NCBI RefSeq assembly: GCF_009870125.1
Contig: NC_046683.1
Location: forward strand, 3,782,001-3,846,000
Length of the DNA: 64,000 nt
Direction: 5' to 3'
From: Drosophila pseudoobscura
Taxonomy: Eukaryota > Arthropoda > Insecta > Diptera > Drosophilidae
Part shown: positions 1 through 11,700 of the stretch, one piece after another
How positions within the stretch are numbered: the stretch's first letter is position 1
Layout of the letters: every line of letters begins with the position of its first letter
Position numbers and translations under genes: made by a program
The notes under the pieces: model-generated
Database searches by the model: none
Told to the model about the DNA's origin: nothing
Seen by the model: only the letters and a program-made list of their open reading frames with translations

Positions 1-1737
1 TGCCCAGTAGCTCTTTGGGCGTAGGCACCTTGCCGGTGACATGGACGGCGACGGCCTCCAGGTACGGGTTGATGGAACCGTTGTACAGCTGCTCCAGGCT
101 GGTCAACACCACACGCAGCGCCTCGCACGACAGGTCAAAGCTAAGATTCGTATTCCGACGCAGCGCATCCACAATCTGATACACATCCGATGATTCCACC
201 TTTAGCTGGCCACGAATGTAGTTCGCTTTGTCACAGGCGGTTCCAGCAGCCGCCTCCGCGCCCTCAATGTCCGTGTGCCGGTGGTGCGAGGGCGAGGCCG
301 AGGCCGAGGGACTGTCTATGCTGTCCAGGGCCTGGCTATTGTCAGCACTATCTGCGATGGCGTTGCCCACATCATCGCTGGGCACTGCACTAGCATCGTC
401 TGACTTTTCCTGCGTGCTGTCCGGCTCGTCACCAGCCGCATCCGCATCCGCATCTGCATCCGCATCGTGATTTCTTGCACTGCCAATGCTGGCATTGCCG
501 GCACTACTGCTCCTCTTCATGCCAGAGGCAGAGGTGGAGGCGGATGCGGAGGCGGTACTGCCACTTCCGTTGGGTGGCTTGTGATGCTGGCTTGTGCTCA
601 GTTGACTGGTCTCCTTGTACGTGGTCACCACGTCCTCGCTGGTGGTGGTCGTTGTCGTTGTCGTCTCTGAGGGCTCTGAGATGCTGTTGTCCTGTGCCAC
701 ATCCGCCACGGCAGCCACAGATGCCACGGCCACGGCTGCCACATTCGTTGCCTTTGTTGATGTGGCAGCTGCAGCTGCGGCTGTGCCTGTGCTGCCTACT
801 AGCGGCGGTGCTGGCAGCGGCTGTTGCTGTTGCGGTGTCTGGATGGTGCAGCTGCTGCTCGGCATCTGCATGCTGCCCATGCTGGGCGACTCAACCATTG
901 CCTGGCCCTGGGGCTGGCTGCAGCCGACCGCCGGACTCGACATGCTTTTTCGGCTCATGTCCAGCCGCTGGGCAGCGGGCGGCGGACTGTGATGCCTGTG
1001 CTGGTTGTGGGAGTGCGAGTGGGTTTGCGACTGGGACTGGGGCTGCTGGTGGGGATGCGAGTGTCGATGGCTGCTGACTTTATCGCTGTAGCTCTGAGAG
1101 TATGAGAGCGAGGAGTCACCGTCCCGTTCCGAGCTCTCCTGCAAGGGGAGGACCAGGCGTGAGTGGGTTGGGATTTATGAATTGAATGGTTCCACACCAC
1201 TTACCGCATAGAGCCTCTCCATGGTGTTCTTCTTCTCGCGCAGCCGGTCCAGCAGTTCGTCCTTGGACATGATGCCATTGATCTCCTGGTCTGTACACTT
1301 CTCCAGCGACTCAATCGACGAGTTCAGAAAGCTGATGAGGAAGTCATGCTCCACCTGCGGGGGGAGCAGGAGGAGGAGAGATAAGAGTGGAGAAATGAGT
1401 ACCACAATTTTACTCTCCATTATCATTCCCATTCCCACGGAATCTCATTTGCCTTCAGCTTACTGCACCACTCGAGACGCACTTAAACTAGATCTTTAAG
1501 TACTCAACCCGCCTGGAGTACCCTGTGCCCCCGTGCCAGCGTTCCAGCGTGACACTCACTCACCTTAATCTTCATTACGTAATTTGATGGGACAAAACCA
1601 ATGTTGCCCTTCATGCTGACCACCTGCCACCAATTGCGCTGGCGGGCGGAGGTTTGGTACAGAATGAAGTACTCGCCCTCATCGAAGCTGATTGTCTTGG
1701 GATAGACCGCCTGAAAGTCGTACAGGGCCTTGAGCAT
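1..1737 (-). CDS. SPIN90/NCKIPSD-like SH3 adaptor (5' part, runs off the window)
   Basis: Three coding exons can be placed: 1564-1737, 1205-1354 and 1138 down to base 1, where the frame is still open. All junctions are phase 0 with GT/AG ends. The first 58 residues form an SH3 domain starting MLKALYDFQA, with the WW pair (NWWQVV) and a GFVPSNYV end; the ATG at 1737 puts the SH3 at the extreme N terminus, as in NCKIPSD/SPIN90. Exon 2 encodes a charged helical stretch. Exon 3 begins with a Ser/His/Gln-rich linker, continues with Ala/Thr/Asp-rich low complexity including an Asp-Ala dipeptide run, and then enters a globular helical part (EALRVVLTSLEQLYNG) typical of the family. SPIN90 proteins bind and activate Arp2/3 to nucleate linear actin filaments and interact with Nck/WASP proteins; that role is inferred from family. 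The fly gene I associate with this family is Wish/CG13957, from memory only. Confidence 0.85.
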
Positions 1738-4700
1738 CTCTATACCGTTGCCAACACCAAGAGAGAGACCTTCCGACGTTCCTGCTGTTGATGCTGCTGC
1801 TCCTGCGGCGGGAGATGTGGCAGCTGCGGCAGCTGCAAAATGCAAATGTAAATGGTATTGAAAAGGGAAATAAGTGATTAAATTCTTAGTTATATTTCGG
1901 GGAAAACCACAATTATATGAAAGTTGGATGAGGGCGTCGGCACACTCATACGTACACACACAGGGCACACAGGACACAGGAGGACACACCGAAGAGTCGG
2001 GCGGAGGAGAGAGAAGGAAACAACTGCCTGCAGGCCGCAAGGAAAGTCCACTGCCGAGGGCCAACTGGCAACTGCCGACTGGTGAGGGTATGGATTGAGG
2101 CCTTTGGGACTCTGTTGTGTGTGCAATGCAGCAGCACACATACCCATGCATGAAACACACTCTCTCTCACACACAGAGTAGCACGTAGCAGTAATCGCGA
2201 TGGTTGCAACAGCAACACACAAGAAAGGGGGGGGCGGCGGAAGGGGGTTTTCTTTATTACAGCGGAAAAGGAAAATGCAATTTTCATATTTTACTTGCTT
2301 CTCGCTTGCTTTTGTCTGTCGGTCTGTCGGGGGCTGTCTGTCTGGCAGGTTCCTGTTTCTTCCTGTTTTTTTGTGTCCGTGCAGCAACACGCCTTGCGCT
2401 TTTGATCCTATTCAACTTTTATTGTTTTCCTCGCACTCACACAAACCCACACACACACACACACACACGAACACGCACACACAATCATGAAGGCGCACGT
2501 GCCTGCAAAAAGCTTCTGCGCGCTTCGGGACCACTTCAGCCTCGTGCTGCAGGAATATTTGTGTGAAAATCTCAACACACGAGGAAAATCCGTTTCAAAA
2601 CAGAACGCCCACTCCACTGCCTCGCCCACTCTCACCACGCGCGCGCGCTCTCCTTCTCAATCTTTCTCTCTCTCTCTTGCCCAGAGAACGCTTTACGGTA
2701 AAACCATCACCGAGAGCCAGAGAACGGAACTGGTTCACAATGGAAACCGCCATAAGCGTTCAACGATAATAATTTGATGTTCTATATCCCCTGGCAGGGG
2801 GTATTATGATTGCTGTTTAAATATATTTACATGTAAATATGTATGTATAGTTCTTTCTGTCTGATTTCTAGTCCCTCAAGTTTGCGTTGCTAGGCCAGAT
2901 CATACAAACTATCTCCCGACAATAGAAGCAATCTTTTGCAAAATGCTTAAGAAATTCATAATACATATATTTTTAAGTGGACTGAAATAGAGTGAATATC
3001 GGTTACCATATGTATGCCATGGAAAGGATGGATATGCAGGGTCATTTCAAGCTGCTGATTTTTTTTAATTAACTAAATTGATGGTGTATATATGTATTTA
3101 TGCACACAGGTAAAAAGTTATGGAAAAGTTTAGAACAGTTGGTACTAATTCCGATACAAGTGGATGTACCGTTATAAGCAGGTGCTGCTGGGCACCTGCA
3201 GGACTCCCACAAAACACACACACAAGTTAGCCGGAAACAATCGCATAAAAATATACATAAATACATACAAAATATATATGTGCATATATTTCAAAGTATC
3301 TGTGCAAATATGTGCAAATGGAGAAACAATTAGCAAAACAACAAAAACGAAGAACAGAAATGGAAATGGAAATGGGATCCCTTCAGTCCCTCATGTATTC
3401 ACTTACCCATATTTTGAGCGCACCTTTTGCTGAAACTTACTGTTGGCTCGTTATTGGCCCTTCGCCTGTTGTCCCTGGTCCTGCTGCGACTCCTGCTGCT
3501 GTTCCTGCTCTGCTGACGTCGACGGCCCAAGGACGTTTGCATATATTTAAATATTTTCGCGAAGCGTTGTCTGCTTCCGCTCCTGTTGTTGATTTAAGAC
3601 TTTTGTTTATGGGCGTTTTTTACGCTCTGCCTCTGCCCTTTACCACTCGTTGGTCCGGCCAACTTTTAGCAATAACCGTAAATTGATTGGCACGCCCTTC
3701 TCGCACTGGTTGCTGCTGCTGCTTTGCTGTGCTGTGCTGCATGAATAGCCAAACGCGACTCTATGTTAACGTAGTTGATTAATTACGATGCTATGCTGTT
3801 GCTGCCTCGTCGTCGGATGCACTTGTTTCTCTCTGACCGTCCCACGGCTCAGGCGGGGGTGGGAGTTTATCTGTCTGTGTTATAGGGGCGGGCTGGAGAG
3901 GGGCTCGTCACCTTCGTGATTCGGCTGCTATCGTGCTGGGCAAGGTATGTCAAATAGAAGGTAGAACAGTCCGTTTGGCATCCAAACCTTTTCAGAATTT
4001 TGCTGGCAAAGCTGATGCCGCCAGATTGGCAAACAAACTATAGTACCCATAGAACAAGACAAGAACGAACACATATGTGTATATGTATAAAATTCAAACA
4101 CAACAGTAGTGATGTACTACTTTGTAGCACTAGGAATATTAAAATAAACAACAAAAATAAGTGCACACTTCAACAAGAGAAGTTGTGTTGCGCGAGGATA
4201 GTGTCGTGTCGTGTTCAGCCCATAGGCGGTGCCCATCACTAGCGGTCACGGATGTCAACAAAATATTATCCTACTGAAAGGTATACTTTATAAACATAAA
4301 ACCGCAAATCACACACATGCACTCACGGTAACGGTGGTTTAGCTTTGTTATTATTTGCCAGACATTTCTCACAGACGGCGGACCATTCATTCCCAATCCA
4401 AGGAAAGCAATCATCCCACACCATCAATTAATTTCGCTTACGTTTCATCCAATTTCTTCAACTCAATAATTGTATGAAATTTGATTTAAATTTTAACTTT
4501 AACTTTAATTAAACAACTAATTTTGATAACACACTTATTTAATCGTGTTTATGTTTTGCTAAGTGTGACCGCGGATTTATCGACAAAATATACGATCTGA
4601 CCCTCAGGAACATACCGATATATACGTCACGATTTTCAAAATATACCGTTAATATACTGACGTTCAAGCTCTAACGTATTCCTCGACTTAGACATTAAGC

Positions 4701-5354
4701 TTAGCTACTAACTAGCTAGCATCACTAAAAATATGATTTTATCCGATTGATGAATCATCTTTCTACAAGACTGGATAATATAGGATAAGGACTCCCTCTT
4801 GTCTATAAAATAGTTTTTAAGCAAAAAGACAAAAACATATATATACCCTATTTCCTTCAATTAATATTAAAATTCTGTTTTCCAAGCTGCTTTAAAACCA
4901 AACTATTTAGTTAATAATAATAATGACTTTTGACTCATGCATTTAACTAGATATCTGTACAAACATCTCGATTCCATCGCGATAAATATTACCTGCAGAG
5001 ACAGACACAGCCTAATCCAAAAACGAGAACGAGAGATATATGCATCCAGTTGGTTTTCCAGTTGAGCTCAGAGCAGCTCTGCGGCAGAAAAGCTAGATTT
5101 TTAGACTTTTCAGGGCAAATTTAGCAAAGTCGAATTTCATAAAGCTCTGAGAAAAATCTACAACAAACGGCTATCGGTACTATCGACTAAAAAATCCCTA
5201 AAGCTTCGCGAAAAAGTGGTGTTGTTTGAATTGTTAAAAAACGAGACAAACTTAAATTTAATAGATTAATTCAAGTTATATTGCTTTGAACATTTGTATT
5301 TTATTCTTGGTGAACTTCTATTATAATATTAATAATGCATAGCACTAAGTACAT
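1738..5354. other. 5' flank and probable first intron of the SH3 gene; no coding support
   Basis: This stretch holds only short chance ORFs. A (CA)n microsatellite lies at about 2444-2484. The likely promoter of the SH3 gene is at 4561-4660, which would make the intervening 2.8 kb a 5' UTR plus intron. Copies of CTATCGG and CTATCGAC lie at 5170-5187. The AATAAA of su(r) (minus strand, 5300-5305) falls at the right end. Confidence 0.6.
4561..4660 (-). promoter_or_regulatory. Motif 1 / Motif 6 type core promoter
   Basis: Read on the minus strand, the block has CGGTATATTT near 4640, then CTGAGGGTCAGATC (4594-4607), then GTATATTTTGTCGATAAA, then CGGTCACACTT (4561-4571). The last differs at one position from the Drosophila Motif 1 consensus YGGTCACACTR bound by M1BP. 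GTATATTT is the core of Motif 6. This pairing is the classic TATA-less housekeeping promoter of flies, so I assign it to the minus-strand SH3 gene. Distance from its ATG is 2.8 kb, so an intron in the 5' UTR is assumed. Confidence 0.6.
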
Positions 5355-8300
5355 CTACTGGCACTGGCTCAGAGCGTGGGCGTAGACTGTCTCTTGGGTT
5401 CCCCGCTTGATCACATGCGGAATCTTCTTGGGTTCCATGCTAAAAAGAACAAAAGCCATTAAAAAGTGAACAAATTTTGTGAGTGAGATAGTAGCATACG
5501 TAATGCAATCAATTATGGGGCACACGGAGACGCAGAGCGTGCATCCCGTACAGTCGTCGTTGACGTGGGGCAAGTGCGTGTCCTTGTCGAATTTGATGGC
5601 CTGGTAACCGGAGTCCGCACACGTCATATAGCACTTGCCGCAGTTGATGCACATGTCCTGCAATTAGACGGAGATACGGAAATGCCAGGTGAGTAAATAC
5701 TGGGATACTGGGGATCTACTATAAGCTACTTACGTCGTTGATCAGGGCCACCTTCTGTTGCTTGTTGTCCAGTTGGTTGTAGGTTCCAATGCGTGGCAGG
5801 GCAGCGCCAATGATATCGGCCACCTTGGGAGCTTCATTTGGCTCATCATTCGATGGGCAAACAGCTACAGCCCCCTGCTCGGCATCCCATAAGGCTCCCT
5901 TCTCGCTGCGGATGCCGGCCAGCGTAATGTCGCGCTCCTTTTGATAGGGTCCGAAGAAGCCCAGCTTCTTGCCCACTCCCGTAAGATGCACCACCGGCTT
6001 GCCCTTCTGGTGGACGGGCGTTGGCGGGGACTGTCCATCCCAGAAGGCGCCGTTCACTGGCGGGGGGTTGGCCTTCAAATAAAGCAGCGCCTTGAGACTG
6101 GTGCAGTAGTCATCGATGAGGGTAAAGTCCTGGTTCTGCACGGAGGAGCAGATCTGTAGCACTGTTGCGCCGGCCTGGAGGAATTGCAGGGCCACCTCCC
6201 CGGAATCAATGCCGCCAATGCCAAGAATGGGGAAATCGGGGATTTTTTTTGCGATTTCTGAGATGGCACGGAGCGCCATGGGACGGGTGGCATTTCCGGA
6301 AACGCCACCGTATGTGGTGCGTTTCTCCTCGCCGACGGCCGGCCAGGCCGTGGCGTCCGCCTTGAGGCCCATTAGACCCTGGACTGTGTTGATTGCCGAG
6401 CAGCCGTCGGCGCCGCCCAATTTGGCAGCCTTGGCAATGGCCGTGATGTCCGTAATGTTGGGCGTTAGCTTAATGAAGAACGGCAGCTTGACGGCATTGC
6501 GTACCCATCGGGAAATCTGTTCGACCATATCGGGTATCTGACCGCACGCCAGACCCATGCCGCGCTCGCCCATGCCATGGGGACACGATAGATTCAGCTC
6601 GAGGGCATCTGCACCGGACGCCTCGGCCTTTATGGACAGCTCCGTCCAGTCGGCCTCGTTGAAGCTGCACATGATGCTGGCAATCACGATCTTCTCGGGA
6701 AAATCACGCTTCAGCTCGCCGATGGAGCGTAGCCAGTACTCGGCCCGCTTCTCCGAGATGAGCTCAATGTTGAGGAAGCAGCCCTGCTGTGGTCCGTACT
6801 TGTAGCCGGAGGTGGTGCCACGGACAATGCGTGGAGAGACGTTCGTCACCAAGTCCTTGTCCAGGCCAAAGGTCTTTGTGACCACAAAGCCCCAGCCCTG
6901 CTCGAAGGCGCGTCGTATCATGGCAGTGCTAGTGGTGGGCGGGGCTGAGGCCAGTCCGAAGGGATTCTCAAACTTCAGGCCGCACATCTCCACGGAGATA
7001 TCGACGCTGTCGATGTCCGTGTAGAAGAGCGGCAGGGCGGCAGGTGTGTCGAGGGGTAGATCCTGCAGGTGGCAGTGAATGCTCCAGGCCGCCACCTTGC
7101 CATCGTTCACCGATTCAACGGTGGTGTTGGCCACTCCGGCCAGATCTCCGCCGATGAACACCTGCGGCTGACTGCTCTGCATTGTGGTCCTATCCACCAC
7201 GGGCAGCTCGCCACGGAACTTCAGCGGAGATAGAGCTTCACGGACGTCCGGGTCCTGTAGACCCGAGCCGAAGGCGGAGATCACAAAGTTCGCCTTGAGG
7301 CGCACCGTCTGATCCTCATCCTCCACCCACTCGTCCTGCTCGTTCTGCTCGGTGCGGCAGAACTCCATGCCGGTTATCAGGCCATCCTTGACGCACACCT
7401 TGCGTGGACTCAAATAAGGAAGCATCTCGCAGCGCTCCTCGCGGGCTAGCTCCACCTCCTCGGGCACGGCTCGAATGCCCGATGAGCCCTTGCGGAAGAC
7501 GACAAAGACGCGACGGGCACCGCAGCGTAGGGCGGATGTGGCACAATCAAAGGCCGTGTCGCCGGCGCCCAGGACGATGACGTTGCCATGCAACTTGGGC
7601 AGACTCTGCGAGGCCTTGCAGGCGCATAGGCCCGGCTTGGAGCCATCCGAAACCAAAGGCAGGAAGTTCTTGGAGGTGTAGAAGCCCGCGTCCACGTCCA
7701 GACCCTCAAAGATCGGGTTCAGCTTGGGCTCGGGCAGACCAATGCCAACGAAGACCGCATCAAGGCCGCTGTCAAGCAGACCCTAGGTCGAAAGAGAGCG
7801 AAAGATAAGTCGTACGAAGATCGGTATGTGCATTGAATGGAAGGCCCCCACTACCTACCTGCACTGTCAGATCCTTGGTGCTGAGAGAACGATTGGTCTT
7901 GATGCACACGCCCAAGTCCTGGACCAGCTGGATCTCAAAGTTGACCACATCGATGGGCAAGCGGTACTGGGGTATCTCGGCGGCACTCAGTCCGCCCAGG
8001 TAGCTCCTACGCTCGTAGATTGTGATGTCCCCGTAGCCCAGTCGAGCCAGAAAGGTGGCGCACGACAGCGAGGCCGGACCACCGCCCAGCAGGGCAATCT
8101 TCTTGCCCAGAGGCTTGGCCTGCGGCGACAGTCGCTGACGGATGCCCATCTGCTTGAACATCTCGGTGGCGAACTGCTGCAGTCCGCCGATGTTAATGGG
8201 CCCGGCCTCGGAGGCCTGCAGGTTGCACCCACCCACGCACAGGTCACTGGTGGGGCAGACCATGCCGCAGGTGAGACCCAGCGGATTGTCCGAGAAGATG

Positions 8301-8712
8301 GCCTTGGCAGCGCCATAGAAGTTCTTATTGGCAATGCTCGTGATGAAGCTCTTGATGTCCAGCTGCGTGGGGCAGGACTTCTGGCACGGGGCATCGGCGC
8401 ACTTCAGGCATCGGGCGGCCTCCTCGAGGGCAGCACGCTCCGACAGCGTCGTATGCTTGATGTCCTCGAAATTGTTGGACAGCGAGGAGCACGGCGGTGC
8501 CGTGTGGTCATTGTTGCGCTTCCAGTGCTTCTTGTTCTCCTTGGTTTGCTTGGTGGGCACCACCGTGCACTGGGTCTTCACGCGCGGATTAAGGGACAGC
8601 AGATCCTGCAAGGAAAGGTTACATTCAACGTGCGGTCGAGTCCTGATGCTACTGGGGAATAGCCTACCTCAATGTCGGGTGAATCTCTGCTCAGCATTAT
8701 CGGTGGACTCAT
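5355..8712 (-). CDS. su(r): dihydropyrimidine dehydrogenase [NADP+]
   Basis: Exons 8668-8712, 7859-8605, 5734-7782, 5500-5657 and 5355-5439 join to 1028 codons (1027 aa), the usual DPYD length. The enzyme reduces uracil and thymine with NADPH, the first and rate-limiting step of pyrimidine breakdown, in the cytosol. Domains in order: N-terminal Fe-S domain ([35 protein letters not shown]); FAD-binding Rossmann ([19 protein letters not shown]); NADPH-binding Rossmann ([16 protein letters not shown]); FMN TIM barrel ([20 protein letters not shown]) with the active-site loop [17 protein letters not shown] carrying the catalytic Cys; C-terminal double 4Fe-4S domain ([27 protein letters not shown]). 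All cluster ligands that I can check are present. In Drosophila the gene is suppressor of rudimentary, because loss spares pyrimidines when de novo synthesis is weak. A minus-strand AATAAA lies 50 bases past the stop. Confidence 0.97.
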
Positions 8713-11700
8713 CTTCTTGGTGCACTCACTTCTGGCTGGGGGTATGTCAGATCTGGGAAAGACAAACGTATCTCATTATCGAAAGACCACAAGCTACGTT
8801 CCGTCTCTCGGGCAGGGGCTATCTCTCCTAATCTACAAAAGCTACAATCTTATCACTGCTTACCGAGCGAACAAATGTCTTTGGACAACCCGTGCGGCTC
8901 CAAACAGCGCTGTATCTAAGCGCATATATATATGTAGTGCCATGTTGGAAGAGCTCTTATCGTTTATCAGTCAAGGTTGGGACGGGAGAGAGCGAGATTA
9001 GGGGGCAGCTGTGCATAGAACTATGTACGTCTTTGAATTGGCTTAGAATTTCCGAAAATAGCCGAAAAATGGGGCCACCACCCCTTACCGAGAGAGAAAA
9101 GGGGAAGGTTAGGGGAAGGTCGCTAACAGCGAGGGCCGGGCCGGGCCGGGCTGGGCCTGGCTGGGCCGGTCCGAAAGGCACAAAGATGAACGATAATTGA
9201 GAACCAATGGGGAGCCGGCGAATGCCTCAGGCCAGATCTCTGGCTGTTGTCGTATGCTTCCGTCGATCAATTGATTTCTGATCCAGATTTCGCCGACTGA
9301 AGAAGCTCATTCATCAGATAGATAGTTTCATTTAAAAATTGCAGTTTTGAATGTTGAGTGTTGTCTAACAGCACAGCAATTTTGGTAACGGTAGAATCTT
9401 TATTTGCCCCCAAATTGTTATCTGTTCGTGTTATGTTTGTGTTTAATATTTGTAACAAATAAAAGGTTTCCTTGTGACATTACACCTATAACTAGTTTGA
9501 GTTTTGGAATTCTTAAAATAATACGCACCAAACAGTGCTAGCTAACGACAACATCCGCCCCATTCACAGTTCCACTAACGGCGTACTCGTATGACTTACG
9601 TACATATGTACATATATGTGTATGTATGTAAATGCGTTGTAATCAAATTATTGTAACACCAGTCTAGCCTTGTCTCGCTTTCTCACTCTGCTGATTTCTT
9701 CTGATTCATTTTTATTCATAGCAGCTGAATCGGTATTATGCTGTCCAATGCTAGCCCACTGCCCTGCCCCCACCCAGCTATTGCCCCGTGTTTGGCTGGT
9801 CCCATTATCGGCTCGTTTTGGGTTCGGGCAAGTTTTTAAATGTCGCGTATGCTAATGTCGATGCGAAAAACAAGTTCAGATTAAAAACTACCTGATGAGA
9901 GGGGACTGTTCTCGCCCGATCATGGGCGATTAATAGGAATCATTAGATTGGCACAAACAAAAAACAAACCTTATTACTTGTATGAAAACACTTTACCGGG
10001 GCTTCCCAGGCTACGCTTCGAGTGCACCACACTAAAAAATATATGATATCACGGGATACATATGTTTTCCACTTATCGGCAGTGGAACTATTTTAATGGA
10101 AGCCACAAGAGAGACGAGAAGAGCGAAACGAGGCAAGCGACGAAATTGGTCTTCACACTGGAAACGCCAAATTAATAATGAAAATCGTGAATACTTTCAA
10201 CGCCCTTGTTGGCATCGCAGCTCGTTGGCTGCCTCGATCGTCGAATCTGAAGTCGGTGGATTCTGATTACCAAACCAATACACACAGTCAAACATAGCAA
10301 GCGATACAGACACAGATACGCGCACATTTGCAGAGCAGAAACTGTTTACTAGACAGACCACCCCCCGCGCACCAAGGCTTTGCGTTCTGGAGTGACTTTA
10401 CTGTTGACTACACTTAAATATTATATTTGTATGTGTAACGGTTAGCTAATTGTTCACATTTTAAGGCGTGCCGCCCAGTACCGTCTTTCTTGCTTGCTCG
10501 CTCACTCTCCTCGTCCACATTTCTGCCTGTTGCAAACTTTTCAGTTAAAGTTAGAGTGAAATTAACAGTAACAAGCTCTTTAAAAATTTGATAAACAAAT
10601 TAAGTTAAGTTATCAGTTTTGGATCTAACAGTCTGCTGAAAGCTGCTTATTAACATTTGTTTATTAAATGCCACTTAACATACCCATGTAATCAACTGAA
10701 TAAAGGGGATGAGCAACTCCATGTAAATTTACAGTCGCTGATCTCTTAGCGGAAAGCTGAGCGAGACTTTCGTCACAGTGGCGCCCTCCAAGAGAGCAAG
10801 AACCTAAGAGCTTTTGCCGCCGCTTTTGTGTTCTTCTGACAATTTGCGAGAGTAAAGCAAAGCATCGTATAACAGTTATAAAAGTTCTGCTTCCACGGCT
10901 TATCCTGGCTTTCAACACTGCAACACACGGCCTGTACTGAAAGTGCGGGAAAACGGAAAAATCTGTTAATTAGGCACCCAGAGCGGGGGAGAGCGCGAGC
11001 TTTCTATGTTTTTCGAACCTATGCGGCTCCTCCAGTAGTGCATCTCCTCGCCGGGTAACATCCTAAGGATCTAAGGATCAACCTAGGTCTTTCCAGTGAG
11101 GGTGTATTCTTGAAGGTACTGGCTTTGGAATCCTCGCAGAATTTAACATTTTCCTTGTTTTCTTTTGTTGTACCGTAACGAAGGTGTAGTCAAAATCAGT
11201 CCATATAGTCTATAATACTTATCTTCTTTCTATAATACTACTTGAAGCTATACAAAATTGTCTATTGGATGGTAAATATCGTAAAACTGCAATGATGCGA
11301 ATAATTTCTATAAAATTAGCCAGACATTGGACGATGTGGGCGGGAATCAGGTCTGGCACACAGATTATGATTTATTACTTTGTAAATATTATAGCCGACG
11401 ATTATAGCTGTAGACATTGTGCGAGTCTGTGGTGCCACATGACATTGGCAATAAACTTGAAATGATCCCATCCAAAATGGACACTGACTGGATGCACCGG
11501 AAGCCAAAATGCAGATGCATTCCTTTACGGGGATGGGCAAATAGCTAATTTATGAGCACACTTTTCATTCACTGGCCACTGGCCGTTCATTAAAAGTGCA
11601 TAAATAACACAACGGATGGGGAATGGAAATGGGATGGGGATGGGGATGGGGATGGAGATGGGTTGGGCCATGGGGCTCTCAAGGAAACGTGCCCGAAACT

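Noticed and set aside
475-1077. 200-codon plus-strand ORF rich in Cys/Trp/Ser
   Set aside because: Antisense of the SH3-adaptor exon; composition mirrors its low-complexity codons.
9133-9173. GGGCCGGGCC tandem as a CRISPR-like or structural repeat
   Set aside because: It is a short imperfect simple repeat without spacers in a eukaryotic genome.
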